A DNA stretch of 8,343 nucleotides from CAZTLI01 sp964614375 (GCA_964614375.1 CAZTLI010000234.1:1-8343), one strand, 5' to 3'; numbered from the stretch's first letter, positions 1-7,751 are shown. Notes: a model not told the origin generated them from the sequence alone. A program made the numbers and translations.

Positions 1-117
1 GGCATCCGAACTCGATCTATTGACGATTTCGCTGCATAATTGGCGAACATATTGTGAAATGAGATTGTTGATAAAATGATTGTGAGCGGTATTTAAGTGT
101 TAAGTTCTCCATTCGTC

Positions 118-123
118 TATAAT
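118..123 (+). promoter_or_regulatory. Candidate -10 box upstream of the HerA-like ATPase gene
   Basis: A perfect TATAAT lies 41 bases before the ATG at 165. No convincing -35 box sits 16-18 bases upstream; the sequence there (around 94-101) reads TAAGTGTT, so the promoter would be weak or activator-dependent. The rest of bases 1-164 is AT-rich. Frame 1 is open from the edge to a TAA at 37-39 and frame 2 to a TGA at 77-79, so the tail of an upstream gene could lie here, but neither stretch is long enough to recognise. Confidence 0.4.
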
Positions 124-164
124 TGCCAAACATAGAGTAGGAAAATAGCTTTCGTGGAGTAAGT

Positions 165-2363
165 ATGGCTCCCCAAAGAAGTCAGAGAACTCGTATATGG
201 ATATTTTTAAGCTATGTGATTCTTTTGGTTGGTTTTAATGCCATATATTTTGGTGAAATCCTGCCACAAGGACTCTGGTTTTGGGCGGCATTTCTCTCAC
301 TGCTCCTTAGCGAATTTGTTACACAACCCTACTTTACAGCTCCAAAGGATGCGATTAGTAATAGTATTGCAGCAATTTCCATAGCAGTTCCTCTATTGTC
401 GGAAGCAACTGCCATCGCCAACAATATGCGTTTTTGGTGGACTCTCTTCTTTTTGGGAGGGTTAGTAGTTCTATTTATGGCTATTGGCGCAATGGTATTT
501 GGTGAATCCGAAAGCGCAACACGTCAACGATTTGGCGCAATCCTAACAAAAATTTCCACTCTCGTAGGTACTCCCCGATTTTTGTTTACTGTTATCTTTT
601 TTCTTATTCTTTTTTCTTTCTATACTGAACGTAACGATGTCATCTTGCTCAGTTTCGTTTGGATAGTGATTGTTCTTGGACAACCAATTCAAAATATCCT
701 ACGACTCCTTAGTTCCATAATGGATTTATGGAGAGATCTAAAAAAAAGTCACGTAATCGGACAAATCGTCGCCCGTAGAGAACCCGGATTGCTGACAGTC
801 AAAGTTATCGGTAGTGAATTTCCCTCTATAGGAACATTAACATTAAGCCCAAGTGATAGCGATTATTGTCAACTCGGTATTGTACTTGATAACTATCGAC
901 TGGCTGAAGAGCTTTGGACTAGAGTGTTAGTGTGTGAAGACCGCGTGCCAAGGGAAGATATTAAAAATGTCTGGGGCAAATCTATTGATGTATTAAAGTG
1001 CGATAAGGATATTGTTAAGTCAAGTTGGCTTGAAAAGCCAATTTTTACAGAGTATATGAATATCCTTGGTAGTGTGGTAGAGCAAAGTGATATTAGTTTA
1101 ATCCGCATTGAATTGTTTAGAGATAATGTAACGATAACCGAAGGTCAGCTAGTAAGCGTCGAAATACATAAGCATCCTGTTTTATATCAAGTAATTAACG
1201 GCATCACCCAAAGCGAGATACTTCAGCAGTCAAACCGTCACGGATTCATGCAGATTGAAGCACGCAAGCTAGGATACTGGAATGAAGATGAAGATAGTTT
1301 TGAACAAGTGCCTTGGACACCTCAGATATACACACCAGTTCGTAGACTTGCTCAACAAACGACCCCTAAGTTTGATCAAGAGCACATTGGCAATATACCC
1401 AATACATCTTACGGCATAAAAGTGAACTGCAACGAATTAGTAACTCACAATACAGCCATACTCGGCATACTTGGCTCTGGAAAGACATTTCTTGCTTTAG
1501 AGCTTATACAAAGAATGATTAGTGAAGAAATAAAAGTATGGATAGTCGATATTACCGGGCAATACGAGGGGAAATTGGGGAAACTTATCCATTCCCAAAA
1601 ACAACAAAGTGCTGATGAAACAATCAATACAGCTATAAAGGCAACAGAAAACAAGCAAGTTCAGAACAAAGCTAGTGGAGGTAACTATATTAGTTTTGCT
1701 AGCGCAATCAAAGAACACATTAACGAATTTCTTGATGATGATAGTTGGCGTGTAAGAGTCTTTAATCCAAATACTTATAAAGTGACTGAACAAACCACTG
1801 GTTTATTTAGTAACAACGCGGGAATTGGTGACTTAACTATCACACAAATTACACGAATTGTAGCTGAACAATTGCTTGAATGTTTGCAAGATAGGATTGA
1901 AGTGAGCGCTCCATTGTGCTTAGTATTAGAAGAAGCCCATTCTCTTGTACCCGAATGGAACTCTGTAGCATACGATGGGGACAAGAACGCAACTAATGGA
2001 ACTGCCAAAGCGATACTACAAGGGCGCAAGTACGGATTTGGATGTCTGTTAATCACACAACGGACAGCAAATGTTACGAAATCTATTCTGAATCAGTGTA
2101 ACACAATTTTTGGTTTGCGTGTTTTCGATGCGACAGGAATGGATTTTTTGAGCAATTACATAGGCTCAGATTATGCGGCGTTACTTTCTACACTACCTGA
2201 AAGACACTGTGTTGCATTTGGACGTGGCTTAAATGCTCAAAGCCCATTGCTCATTCGGTTAAATGACCAAGAAGATAAGGCTTTCACGGACCATTTTTCT
2301 CTCAAGAATAAGCATTATTTTCAATCAGATGAAATATCTGATGATGAGATACCCTTTGAATAA
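165..2363 (+). CDS. Membrane-anchored HerA/DUF87-type P-loop ATPase
   Basis: This is a probable DNA- or polymer-translocating ATPase of the HerA-FtsK superfamily, tethered to the membrane. Residues 1-175 hold about five hydrophobic helices (near 11-30, 36-52, 90-112, 138-154 and 158-173). Residues 190-260 look like a HAS-type beta barrel, followed by a linker domain to about 410. The motor follows. Walker A is GILGSGKT at 434-441, a DxxGQY motif lies at 462-467 (HerA usually has DxxGEY), and Walker B with the HerA signature is LVLEEAH at 586-592. A sensor-like ITQR is at 630-633, and NQCNT, a typical HerA-family element, is at 643-647. The tail is acidic. The ATG is preceded by GGAG at 156-159, five bases away. 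Hand counts of sample lines give about 33-37% GC against 52-62% in the genes to the right, which suggests transfer. HerA relatives act with nucleases (NurA) or SIR2 in repair or phage defence, but no partner is visible here. The exact function is unknown; the ATPase family is secure. Confidence 0.88.
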   Translation: MAPQRSQRTRIWIFLSYVILLVGFNAIYFGEILPQGLWFWAAFLSLLLSEFVTQPYFTAPKDAISNSIAAISIAVPLLSEATAIANNMRFWWTLFFLGGLVVLFMAIGAMVFGESESATRQRFGAILTKISTLVGTPRFLFTVIFFLILFSFYTERNDVILLSFVWIVIVLGQPIQNILRLLSSIMDLWRDLKKSHVIGQIVARREPGLLTVKVIGSEFPSIGTLTLSPSDSDYCQLGIVLDNYRLAEELWTRVLVCEDRVPREDIKNVWGKSIDVLKCDKDIVKSSWLEKPIFTEYMNILGSVVEQSDISLIRIELFRDNVTITEGQLVSVEIHKHPVLYQVINGITQSEILQQSNRHGFMQIEARKLGYWNEDEDSFEQVPWTPQIYTPVRRLAQQTTPKFDQEHIGNIPNTSYGIKVNCNELVTHNTAILGILGSGKTFLALELIQRMISEEIKVWIVDITGQYEGKLGKLIHSQKQQSADETINTAIKATENKQVQNKASGGNYISFASAIKEHINEFLDDDSWRVRVFNPNTYKVTEQTTGLFSNNAGIGDLTITQITRIVAEQLLECLQDRIEVSAPLCLVLEEAHSLVPEWNSVAYDGDKNATNGTAKAILQGRKYGFGCLLITQRTANVTKSILNQCNTIFGLRVFDATGMDFLSNYIGSDYAALLSTLPERHCVAFGRGLNAQSPLLIRLNDQEDKAFTDHFSLKNKHYFQSDEISDDEIPFE

Positions 2364-2405
2364 TACTCTGCCCTGTGATAATACGTTCAACCATACAATT
2401 CAATA

Positions 2406-4679
2406 CTAAAACATCTGCTGCCGCCAGTAAAGGCGATAGGCGCGGGTTTCGTTCAGTGCCGCTTGCAAGCGTTCGGCTAAGCGATGTTTGAGGGCGTCGT
2501 CCGTTGTGTGCGTCATGGCGATCTGATACACATCGTCTGATAGTGGCGTGAATGCAAACGGTGTACTGGCAGCCAGCCATTTCAGACCGAGTGTGATGGT
2601 CTGTTCGGTGTGGCCTGTCAACGCCGCGATGTCGCTGAGGAGGATTTGTCCGCCTTTGTGGTTATAGGCATATTTCACCAATCCCGCTAAATACTGCAAA
2701 AATTGGTCGGGCTGTTCATATTGCGCCGGAACATGGGCGAAGAGAATCAGCGTTTGCGGCTGCACGATGTTCAACGCCGCCTGCCAGCTATGCACATCCG
2801 GCGGAATCGTCCAGACGACCAGCGTCTCGGCCTCATGCAGATGCAGTCTATCCACCCCATCGACATCGGTCACGCCTTCGCGCCAGATAAGGACATCGCG
2901 ATGGGTCGATTGGATGTCGCGCAGTCTTTCGGGGGGATTGGTCGTCTGGCGCTGGTCAATCACCCGGTAGCCGACCTGCCTATCATCCAGCGTCACCGCG
3001 GCATCGTCGGACGGGCGCGCATCCAGCCATTCAATCAGGGCTTCGCGTTTGCCATTGAACACATTCGGACGCACTGTATAGGCAATGTCGAACGCGCCGA
3101 CTGGCACGGCGTCTAAATCGCCAAACCACCAGATGACGCGCTGTTCATGCCCGGCGTCGTCCACTATCCGCAAATCGAGATGATCACCCCGGCTGCCCAT
3201 CGTGCGCCGACTCTTGACGCGGACATGGCGCGTCGCCAGTGTCAGCGGAGGATTGCCATTGCCAAAGGGCGCGAGGCGGGCGATGTCTTCGGCAAAGTTC
3301 AGGTCGATTTCTGCCAGCGATAGATAAGCGTCGATTGGCAATTGGGGTTGAACCGTCTCTGTGCCCAGCCTCGCGCGCACATAGCGGGAAATTCCGCGCC
3401 GGAATTCATAGAAGCGGTCTGTTGGCAGACTCAAACCCGCCGCCATGGTGTGCCCGCCATAATGAGTCAACAGGTGCGCTTGCGACTCTATCGCCTCGAC
3501 GATGTTGCAGCCCGCGATAGACCGTGCCGACCCGCTGGCAATCCCGTCATTTTCTGACAGCACCATCACCGGACACTGATAATCCTCCACCAATCGACTG
3601 GCGACAATGCCGACGACACCCGTATGCCAGCCTTCGCCCTTCACCACCAGCGCGGCATATTTTAATAGCTCGGCATCGTTGTCGATTTGCTGTCTGGCGG
3701 CATCTAAGACCTGCCGTGTATAAAATCGGCGTTTCTGGTTCAGCCCTTCCAGTTCATTGACACGCCCGGTAATCACAGCGTGGTCAGTCGTCGTCAGCAG
3801 GTCAACGGCTGGATTGGCGTCCGCCAGCCGTCCGAGGGCATTCAGGCGCGGCGCAATCGTGAAACCAAGATCGCTTTCGGTCAGGTCGGCGGGGTCAACT
3901 GCGGCGCGTTCGAGCAGGGCGGCGATTCCCGGACGCGGCGCAGTCCGCAGCACATCGAGTCCGCGCTGCAACCAGTAACGGGTATCATCGACCTGAACCA
4001 TCACATCAGCAACAATGCCCAACGCGACCAAATCCAGCAAATGGTCGGACGGCGTGCTGCCATACAACGCCCGAATCACCTGATAGGCTGTGCCCACACC
4101 CGGCAGTTCGCGCAGGGGATGCCCTTCGCGCAAGCGCATGGGGTTGACCGCCGCGTAAGCTGTGGGCAGTGTTTCGGGCAGGGTGTGATGGTCGGTGATA
4201 ATCACGTCTATCCCGCGCGATTGGGCATACGCGACAGACTCATGCGCCGCGATGCCAGTGTCACACGTCAGCAGCAGGTCGATACCGCCATCCAGCAACG
4301 TTTTCAGCGTCGGCAGATGCACGCCATGCCCCTCACGGAAACGGTTGGGGATGTGATAAGCCACGTTGGCGCCTCTATCCCGCAATGCAGCGACCAGCAG
4401 CGCCGTCGAAGTCTGTCCATCGACATCAAAATCGCCCCAGACGAGAATCGGCTGTTTTTGGTCTAGCGCTCGCTGAAGCCGGCTGACCGCTTTACCCATA
4501 TCGGGCAGGTCATCCGGCGGCGCGGGTATATAATTTGCAGGATCGAGAAAGCGACTGGCAGCGGCGGGCGTGTCGAAGCCCCGTCGCACAAGACTCTCGG
4601 CAATCACAGGATGCCCGCCGACATGCTCACGCAGCGCATCAGGGACAGGTATCGGGAGGGGGTCTAGCCACGTTTTCAT
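2406..4679 (-). CDS. recJ: Single-stranded-DNA-specific exonuclease RecJ
   Basis: RecJ degrades single-stranded DNA 5' to 3' in recombination, mismatch and base-excision repair, in the cytoplasm, using Mn/Mg ions. The DHH core is complete: motif I GDFDVDG at 82-88 (D83, D85, D87), D140 in the CDTGI motif, DHH at 163-165, and DLVALGIVAD at 216-225. The DHHA1 part has RLNALGR at 278-284, a GWHTGVVGIVASR stretch at 350-362 and GGHTMAAG at 408-415. The RecJ motif LAPFGNGNPP at 469-478 leads into an OB-fold to about 560. The protein is 757 residues, against 577 in E. coli. The extra ~190 residues resemble the C-terminal domain of long RecJ forms (Bacillus, Deinococcus type) and end in a possible winged helix near 680-745. 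The ATG start gives the usual N-terminus; no Shine-Dalgarno sequence is visible before it. Its 3' end lies 42 bases from the convergent ATPase gene, with no obvious terminator between them. Confidence 0.96.
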   Translation of the reverse strand: MKTWLDPLPIPVPDALREHVGGHPVIAESLVRRGFDTPAAASRFLDPANYIPAPPDDLPDMGKAVSRLQRALDQKQPILVWGDFDVDGQTSTALLVAALRDRGANVAYHIPNRFREGHGVHLPTLKTLLDGGIDLLLTCDTGIAAHESVAYAQSRGIDVIITDHHTLPETLPTAYAAVNPMRLREGHPLRELPGVGTAYQVIRALYGSTPSDHLLDLVALGIVADVMVQVDDTRYWLQRGLDVLRTAPRPGIAALLERAAVDPADLTESDLGFTIAPRLNALGRLADANPAVDLLTTTDHAVITGRVNELEGLNQKRRFYTRQVLDAARQQIDNDAELLKYAALVVKGEGWHTGVVGIVASRLVEDYQCPVMVLSENDGIASGSARSIAGCNIVEAIESQAHLLTHYGGHTMAAGLSLPTDRFYEFRRGISRYVRARLGTETVQPQLPIDAYLSLAEIDLNFAEDIARLAPFGNGNPPLTLATRHVRVKSRRTMGSRGDHLDLRIVDDAGHEQRVIWWFGDLDAVPVGAFDIAYTVRPNVFNGKREALIEWLDARPSDDAAVTLDDRQVGYRVIDQRQTTNPPERLRDIQSTHRDVLIWREGVTDVDGVDRLHLHEAETLVVWTIPPDVHSWQAALNIVQPQTLILFAHVPAQYEQPDQFLQYLAGLVKYAYNHKGGQILLSDIAALTGHTEQTITLGLKWLAASTPFAFTPLSDDVYQIAMTHTTDDALKHRLAERLQAALNETRAYRLYWRQQMF

Positions 4680-4686
4680 AGCGATG

Positions 4687-4698
4687 TTTTATATAAAA
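4687..4698. promoter_or_regulatory. 12-bp AT palindrome just upstream of recJ, possible -10 region
   Basis: TTTTATATAAAA is a perfect 12-base palindrome ending 7 bases before the recJ start codon on the minus strand. Read toward recJ it contains TATATA, with a weak TTCAAA 16 bases further upstream. If used as a -10 box, transcription would begin almost at the ATG, giving a leaderless or nearly leaderless mRNA. That would fit the lack of a visible Shine-Dalgarno sequence. It could also be a protein-binding site or chance AT sequence. Confidence 0.3.
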
Positions 4699-4754
4699 TC
4701 ATTCATTAGATTTTGAACCGCAAGGGTACGGATAAAAGATTCAACGCAAAGTCA

Positions 4755-4776
4755 GGACAATCACATCGGATTGTCC
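4755..4776. repeat. Perfect inverted repeat (8-bp arms, 6-base loop) in the recJ/TPR-gene spacer
   Basis: The arms GGACAATC (4755-4762) and GATTGTCC (4769-4776) are exact reverse complements around ACATCG. It lies between divergent genes and has no T-run on either side, so it is not a normal intrinsic terminator. Its flanks (GTCA before, CTAC after) and style resemble the short palindromes of the form GTAGGGACAATC... scattered through many cyanobacterial and Chloroflexota genomes. An operator is the alternative. Only one copy is in this window, so its status as a dispersed repeat is inference. Confidence 0.55.
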
Positions 4777-4838
4777 CTACTTGGCACTCCCAGATGATAA
4801 TCGAAATTTGCAGGTTAGACGACTGTTCAAACGCGCAT

Positions 4839-4867
4839 TTGGCAGAATGACGGGCGCACTCTACAAT
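4839..4867 (+). promoter_or_regulatory. Sigma-70-type promoter of the TPR protein gene
   Basis: TTGGCA at 4839-4844 (five of six matches to TTGACA) is followed after exactly 17 bases by TACAAT at 4862-4867 (five of six matches to TATAAT). Transcription would start near 4874, leaving a leader of about 40 bases before the ATG at 4915. This is the best-formed promoter in the window. Confidence 0.6.
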
Positions 4868-4914
4868 GGGCAGTGTAGTTGATACACCGTACCCGATGCA
4901 ACAAGGATAACCCC

Positions 4915-6120
4915 ATGCGACGACTCCTTGCGCTTTTGCTGATGGCGCTATTGTGTAGTGTGATGGTGGCGCAGGCACAGGAAGCGACCCCCGAACCACC
5001 CGATGCGGTTGTGCAGGCGATGGCGACACAGGCCGCCGATGCACTCGAACGGGCCGAAAGCGCAATTGAACGGGCCGAGCAACGCATCGACACGACGTTG
5101 AATCTGGTCAATGTCTTGTTGGCGTCATTGGGGTTAGCGGTCACAGTGGGCGGTGTGGTGATTGCTGTGCTGGGATATATCGGCATTCGGCAGTACATTC
5201 AGCACAAGATTGAAGAGTCGATTGAGAGTATCGCCAATCGAGTCGAAACCGCCGTCATCCAACGGACAGAACAGGCATCACGGGCGCTGGCGCTGCTGCC
5301 GATTGGGGAACGGCAGTATCTGGTGCAGGATTACAGCGGCGCGCTGAAAACCTATCAACGGGCGCTGGAATTGCACAGCCATAACGCGGTGATTCATTAT
5401 CATATCGGCATCGTCCACTTGCTGATGAATGACCTCCTCGCTGCCGAAACCAGTTTGGATCGCGCGATTGAACTGGACGCGCAATTTTTGCCCGCGCGGG
5501 CGGCACGCGGTTACACCATCCGGCGCAAAGGGGAACAACTCCCCGAAGGCAAAGACCGCGATGACATGTTCCAAGATGCCGCGCGCATCCTGAATACGGT
5601 ACTCGACCAATCGCCGTATCTGGTAGACATTGATGGGCAGTCGTGGTGGGGTGCGCTCGGCAGTTTGTATCGCAAGCAGGGCAAAATAGACCGCGCCATC
5701 GACGCCTATAACGAAGCGGCACGAGTCACGCCATTTTCGTCCTATCCCTTCAGCAATCTGGCGCTGCTCTATGGTCAAAAGGGCGACACCGCACAGATGG
5801 AACACCACTATGAACGGGTCGAACGTTTAGCGCATGACCGTTCGCTCATCGAACCCAATAATTACTGGTGGTATACCGATTTGCTGGCGTCACGCCTGGC
5901 GCTGGGCCGTCCACAGGCCGACATTGACCGCGCATTGCAAGACGCGCTCGATACCCGTCCATCGGATTCGCTGTATCCCGTGCATAGCCTGGTGCGGGCG
6001 CTGCGCCGACTGTTGTCCATCGTGCGCGACGAGCGTAAAGCGGGCATTACTGCTGTCATCAATCGCATCGAAAGCGAAATCCCCGCCATCAGGCAGGATG
6101 GTTCAGATAATAGTGAATAG
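4915..6120 (+). CDS. Signal-peptide, single-pass membrane protein with TPR repeats
   Basis: The specific role is unknown; TPR arrays normally bind partner proteins. From the ATG at 4915 the product is 401 residues. Residues 1-21 form a signal peptide (MRR, a leucine-rich core, then AQA before QE). Residues 30-60 are a charged, alanine-rich helix likely to form a coiled coil. Residues 64-90 are one membrane helix, followed by another charged helix (92-122). TPR-like helix pairs begin near 131 (GERQYLVQDYSGALKTYQRA) and 158, with degenerate ones near 190-235, a clear one around 245-280 and another near 282-315. The last 80 residues are also helical. With a cleaved signal peptide, the TPR part would lie in the cytoplasm; if the signal is not cleaved, the topology could reverse. 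The start is chosen for the AAGGA at 4903-4907, seven bases before the ATG; the in-frame TTG at 4879 would bury the signal peptide behind 12 extra residues. It is transcribed divergently from recJ. Confidence 0.85.
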   Translation: MRRLLALLLMALLCSVMVAQAQEATPEPPDAVVQAMATQAADALERAESAIERAEQRIDTTLNLVNVLLASLGLAVTVGGVVIAVLGYIGIRQYIQHKIEESIESIANRVETAVIQRTEQASRALALLPIGERQYLVQDYSGALKTYQRALELHSHNAVIHYHIGIVHLLMNDLLAAETSLDRAIELDAQFLPARAARGYTIRRKGEQLPEGKDRDDMFQDAARILNTVLDQSPYLVDIDGQSWWGALGSLYRKQGKIDRAIDAYNEAARVTPFSSYPFSNLALLYGQKGDTAQMEHHYERVERLAHDRSLIEPNNYWWYTDLLASRLALGRPQADIDRALQDALDTRPSDSLYPVHSLVRALRRLLSIVRDERKAGITAVINRIESEIPAIRQDGSDNSE

Positions 6121-6168
6121 TCGCCGCCAGAAGGTAAGCAGGTAAAGCATTTCAGCGGATAACGGCAG

Positions 6169-6199
6169 TGTCGGGGAGCGTCCCAGACCCTCTCCGACA
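6169..6199. terminator. Stem-loop between convergent genes, possible bidirectional terminator
   Basis: TGTCGGGGAG (6169-6178) pairs with CTCTCCGACA (6190-6199): ten pairs including one G-U, with an 11-base loop. It sits between the stops of the TPR gene (6120) and the carboxypeptidase gene (6237), the expected place for a shared terminator. Neither side has a clear T-run, so classic intrinsic termination is not shown. It may instead be an mRNA 3'-end hairpin or a copy of a dispersed palindromic repeat. The rest of 6121-6236 shows nothing else. Confidence 0.45.
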
Positions 6200-6236
6200 T
6201 ACAAAACACCATTGTGAACTTGTATAAATTGATGCA

Positions 6237-7751
6237 CTACAATCCATAGATGTCGCGGTATTTGTTTTGTAGATAGGCGGTGTGGTCGCGCGATTGCATC
6301 CCTTCGCCCGTGACCTTGCGTGTGAGTTCGTCGGCGTTGTATTTGCGCCCATGGGCATAGATGTTATCCGTCAACCACGTTCGCAGCGTGTCGAATTTAC
6401 CTTGCCCGATTTCGCCCGGTATTGATGGATGGGCTTTCAAGGCTTGCAGGTAGTATTGCACCGACAGTAAATTGCCCAGCGCATACCCCACAAACGCGCC
6501 AATCCCCCCCAGACTCCAGTGGATGTCTTGCAGGACGCCTTCCACATGATTGGCGGGGGTGATACCGAAATATTCTTTGAACTTGTCCGCCCAGAATTCC
6601 GGCACAGAGTCGATAGCGATGTCACCCGCCACAAGGTCGATTTCCAGTTCTGTCCGCAGCATGATGTGCAGGTTATAGGTCAATTCATCGGCTTCCACAC
6701 GGATAAATTGTGAACGCGCTTTGTTGACCGCTTGATACATACTCTCCGGCGTGGCATTCGCCATCTGTTCGGGGAAGGTTTCGCGCACTTTGGGGAATAT
6801 CCATTGCCAGTATTCACGGCTGCGACCGACCAGATTCTCCCACGTTCGCGACTGTGATTCGGCGACGGCGTGTGACCCGCCTTCCATATTCGACAGGAAC
6901 GTGCCGTCCAGTTGGGGCGCGAATCCCCGTCCGTGCAGACCGTGACCGGTTTCGTGCAGGGTGGCGAAAAAGGCCGGATTGAAAAAATTCGGGTCGAAGC
7001 GGGTGGTCAGGCGCACATCGTCAATAGATAGCTGCAAACAGAAGGGATGCGGCGCAACGTCCATCCGCGCCCACTCGTCATAATCGAAGCCAAAGGCCGT
7101 CGAAGCAAAACGCGAGAGTTCGCGCTGCTGGTCAATCGGGAAGGGTTGATGCAGCACCCTGTCGTCCACCCGGTCTTGATTTTCGTTGACGGCGCGCAGC
7201 AGTTCGACCAGATGCGGTTTTTGTTCGCCAAAGACCTCCTGGACGCGACTCGTCGTCAGGCCGCGCTCCCAATGACCGAGAAACACATCATACACATGGT
7301 CGGTATAACCGCGTAAGTCGGCCTCTTCCAGGCGCAGGTCGAAGATGCGTTTCAGCGCCGGGATGAACAGGGCATAATCATCGGCGGCTTTGGCTTTGCG
7401 CCAGACTTCAAAACCCTGGGCGGTGGCTTCGGCATAGCGTTCGACAAATTCAGCCGATAATTTACTGTCGTAGGCATAGTCGCGCATCGCCACCCGGACT
7501 AAACTCGCGCCAAATGAGTCAAAATCGTTCATATTGACTTCCATTTTGGCGTCTTCGATCAGTTCGGCGGTTTTGTCGCTGACGAGCATTTCGTGACGTA
7601 ATCGTTGAATCGTCGCTTTTTGTTTGGCGCGGGCATCGGCTCCACCGGGCGGCATGTGTGTATTTTGATCCCAATCCAGCAGCCAATAGGCCATCGACAA
7701 ATTATGGATTTCTTTCAGGTGTGCGTTCAGTGCATCGAGCTTCGTGGTCAT
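6237..7751 (-). CDS. Carboxypeptidase Taq (M32) family metallopeptidase
   Basis: This is a zinc-dependent carboxypeptidase that removes C-terminal residues from peptides, probably in the cytoplasm since no signal peptide is present. The product from the ATG at 7751 is 504 residues, the usual M32 length. Family marks are present in order: WLLDWDQNTHMPPGG at 23-37, HPF at 235-237, DVRLT at 245-249 (the DxRxT motif), the zinc motif HETGH at 266-270, E298 as the probable third ligand within AESQSRTWEN, and GVLQDIHW at 405-412 (GxxQDxHW). One deviation is that the His before the ligand Glu in the usual HES/GQ motif is Ala297. The ATG is preceded by AAGGGA at 7757-7762, five bases away. The GTG at 7832 would add 27 residues (MKNKYIRSRW...) that look unlike the family N-terminus, so it was not chosen. 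It lies 84 bases downstream of the four-helix gene on the same strand, so the two may share a transcript. Confidence 0.95.
   Translation of the reverse strand: MTTKLDALNAHLKEIHNLSMAYWLLDWDQNTHMPPGGADARAKQKATIQRLRHEMLVSDKTAELIEDAKMEVNMNDFDSFGASLVRVAMRDYAYDSKLSAEFVERYAEATAQGFEVWRKAKAADDYALFIPALKRIFDLRLEEADLRGYTDHVYDVFLGHWERGLTTSRVQEVFGEQKPHLVELLRAVNENQDRVDDRVLHQPFPIDQQRELSRFASTAFGFDYDEWARMDVAPHPFCLQLSIDDVRLTTRFDPNFFNPAFFATLHETGHGLHGRGFAPQLDGTFLSNMEGGSHAVAESQSRTWENLVGRSREYWQWIFPKVRETFPEQMANATPESMYQAVNKARSQFIRVEADELTYNLHIMLRTELEIDLVAGDIAIDSVPEFWADKFKEYFGITPANHVEGVLQDIHWSLGGIGAFVGYALGNLLSVQYYLQALKAHPSIPGEIGQGKFDTLRTWLTDNIYAHGRKYNADELTRKVTGEGMQSRDHTAYLQNKYRDIYGL

Noticed and set aside
2364..2405. 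Terminator between the ATPase gene and recJ
   Set aside because: No stem of useful length and no T-run could be found in these 42 bases.
2302..2580. 92-residue minus-strand frame spanning the ATPase/recJ junction
   Set aside because: It overlaps the ends of two well-supported genes, has no ribosome binding site of note, and its sequence is low-quality and rich in Cys, His and Arg.
3780..4466. 228-residue open frame on the plus strand
   Set aside because: It lies wholly inside recJ on the opposite strand, where all RecJ catalytic motifs are intact. Long antisense frames are expected in GC-rich coding sequence, and the protein is not recognisable.
165..4679. HerA-like ATPase and RecJ nuclease as a two-gene motor-nuclease system
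   Set aside because: The genes are convergent, differ strongly in base composition, and recJ is a full-length housekeeping gene, so the adjacency is most likely chance.
4952..4956. Possible lipobox cysteine (Cys14) in the TPR protein signal peptide
   Set aside because: The residue before the cysteine is Leu rather than Gly, Ala or Ser, and a normal AQA cleavage site follows at residue 21.
5278..5808. 176-residue open frame on the minus strand
   Set aside because: It is antisense to the TPR gene, which has a promoter, ribosome binding site, signal peptide and repeats. It is a shadow frame.
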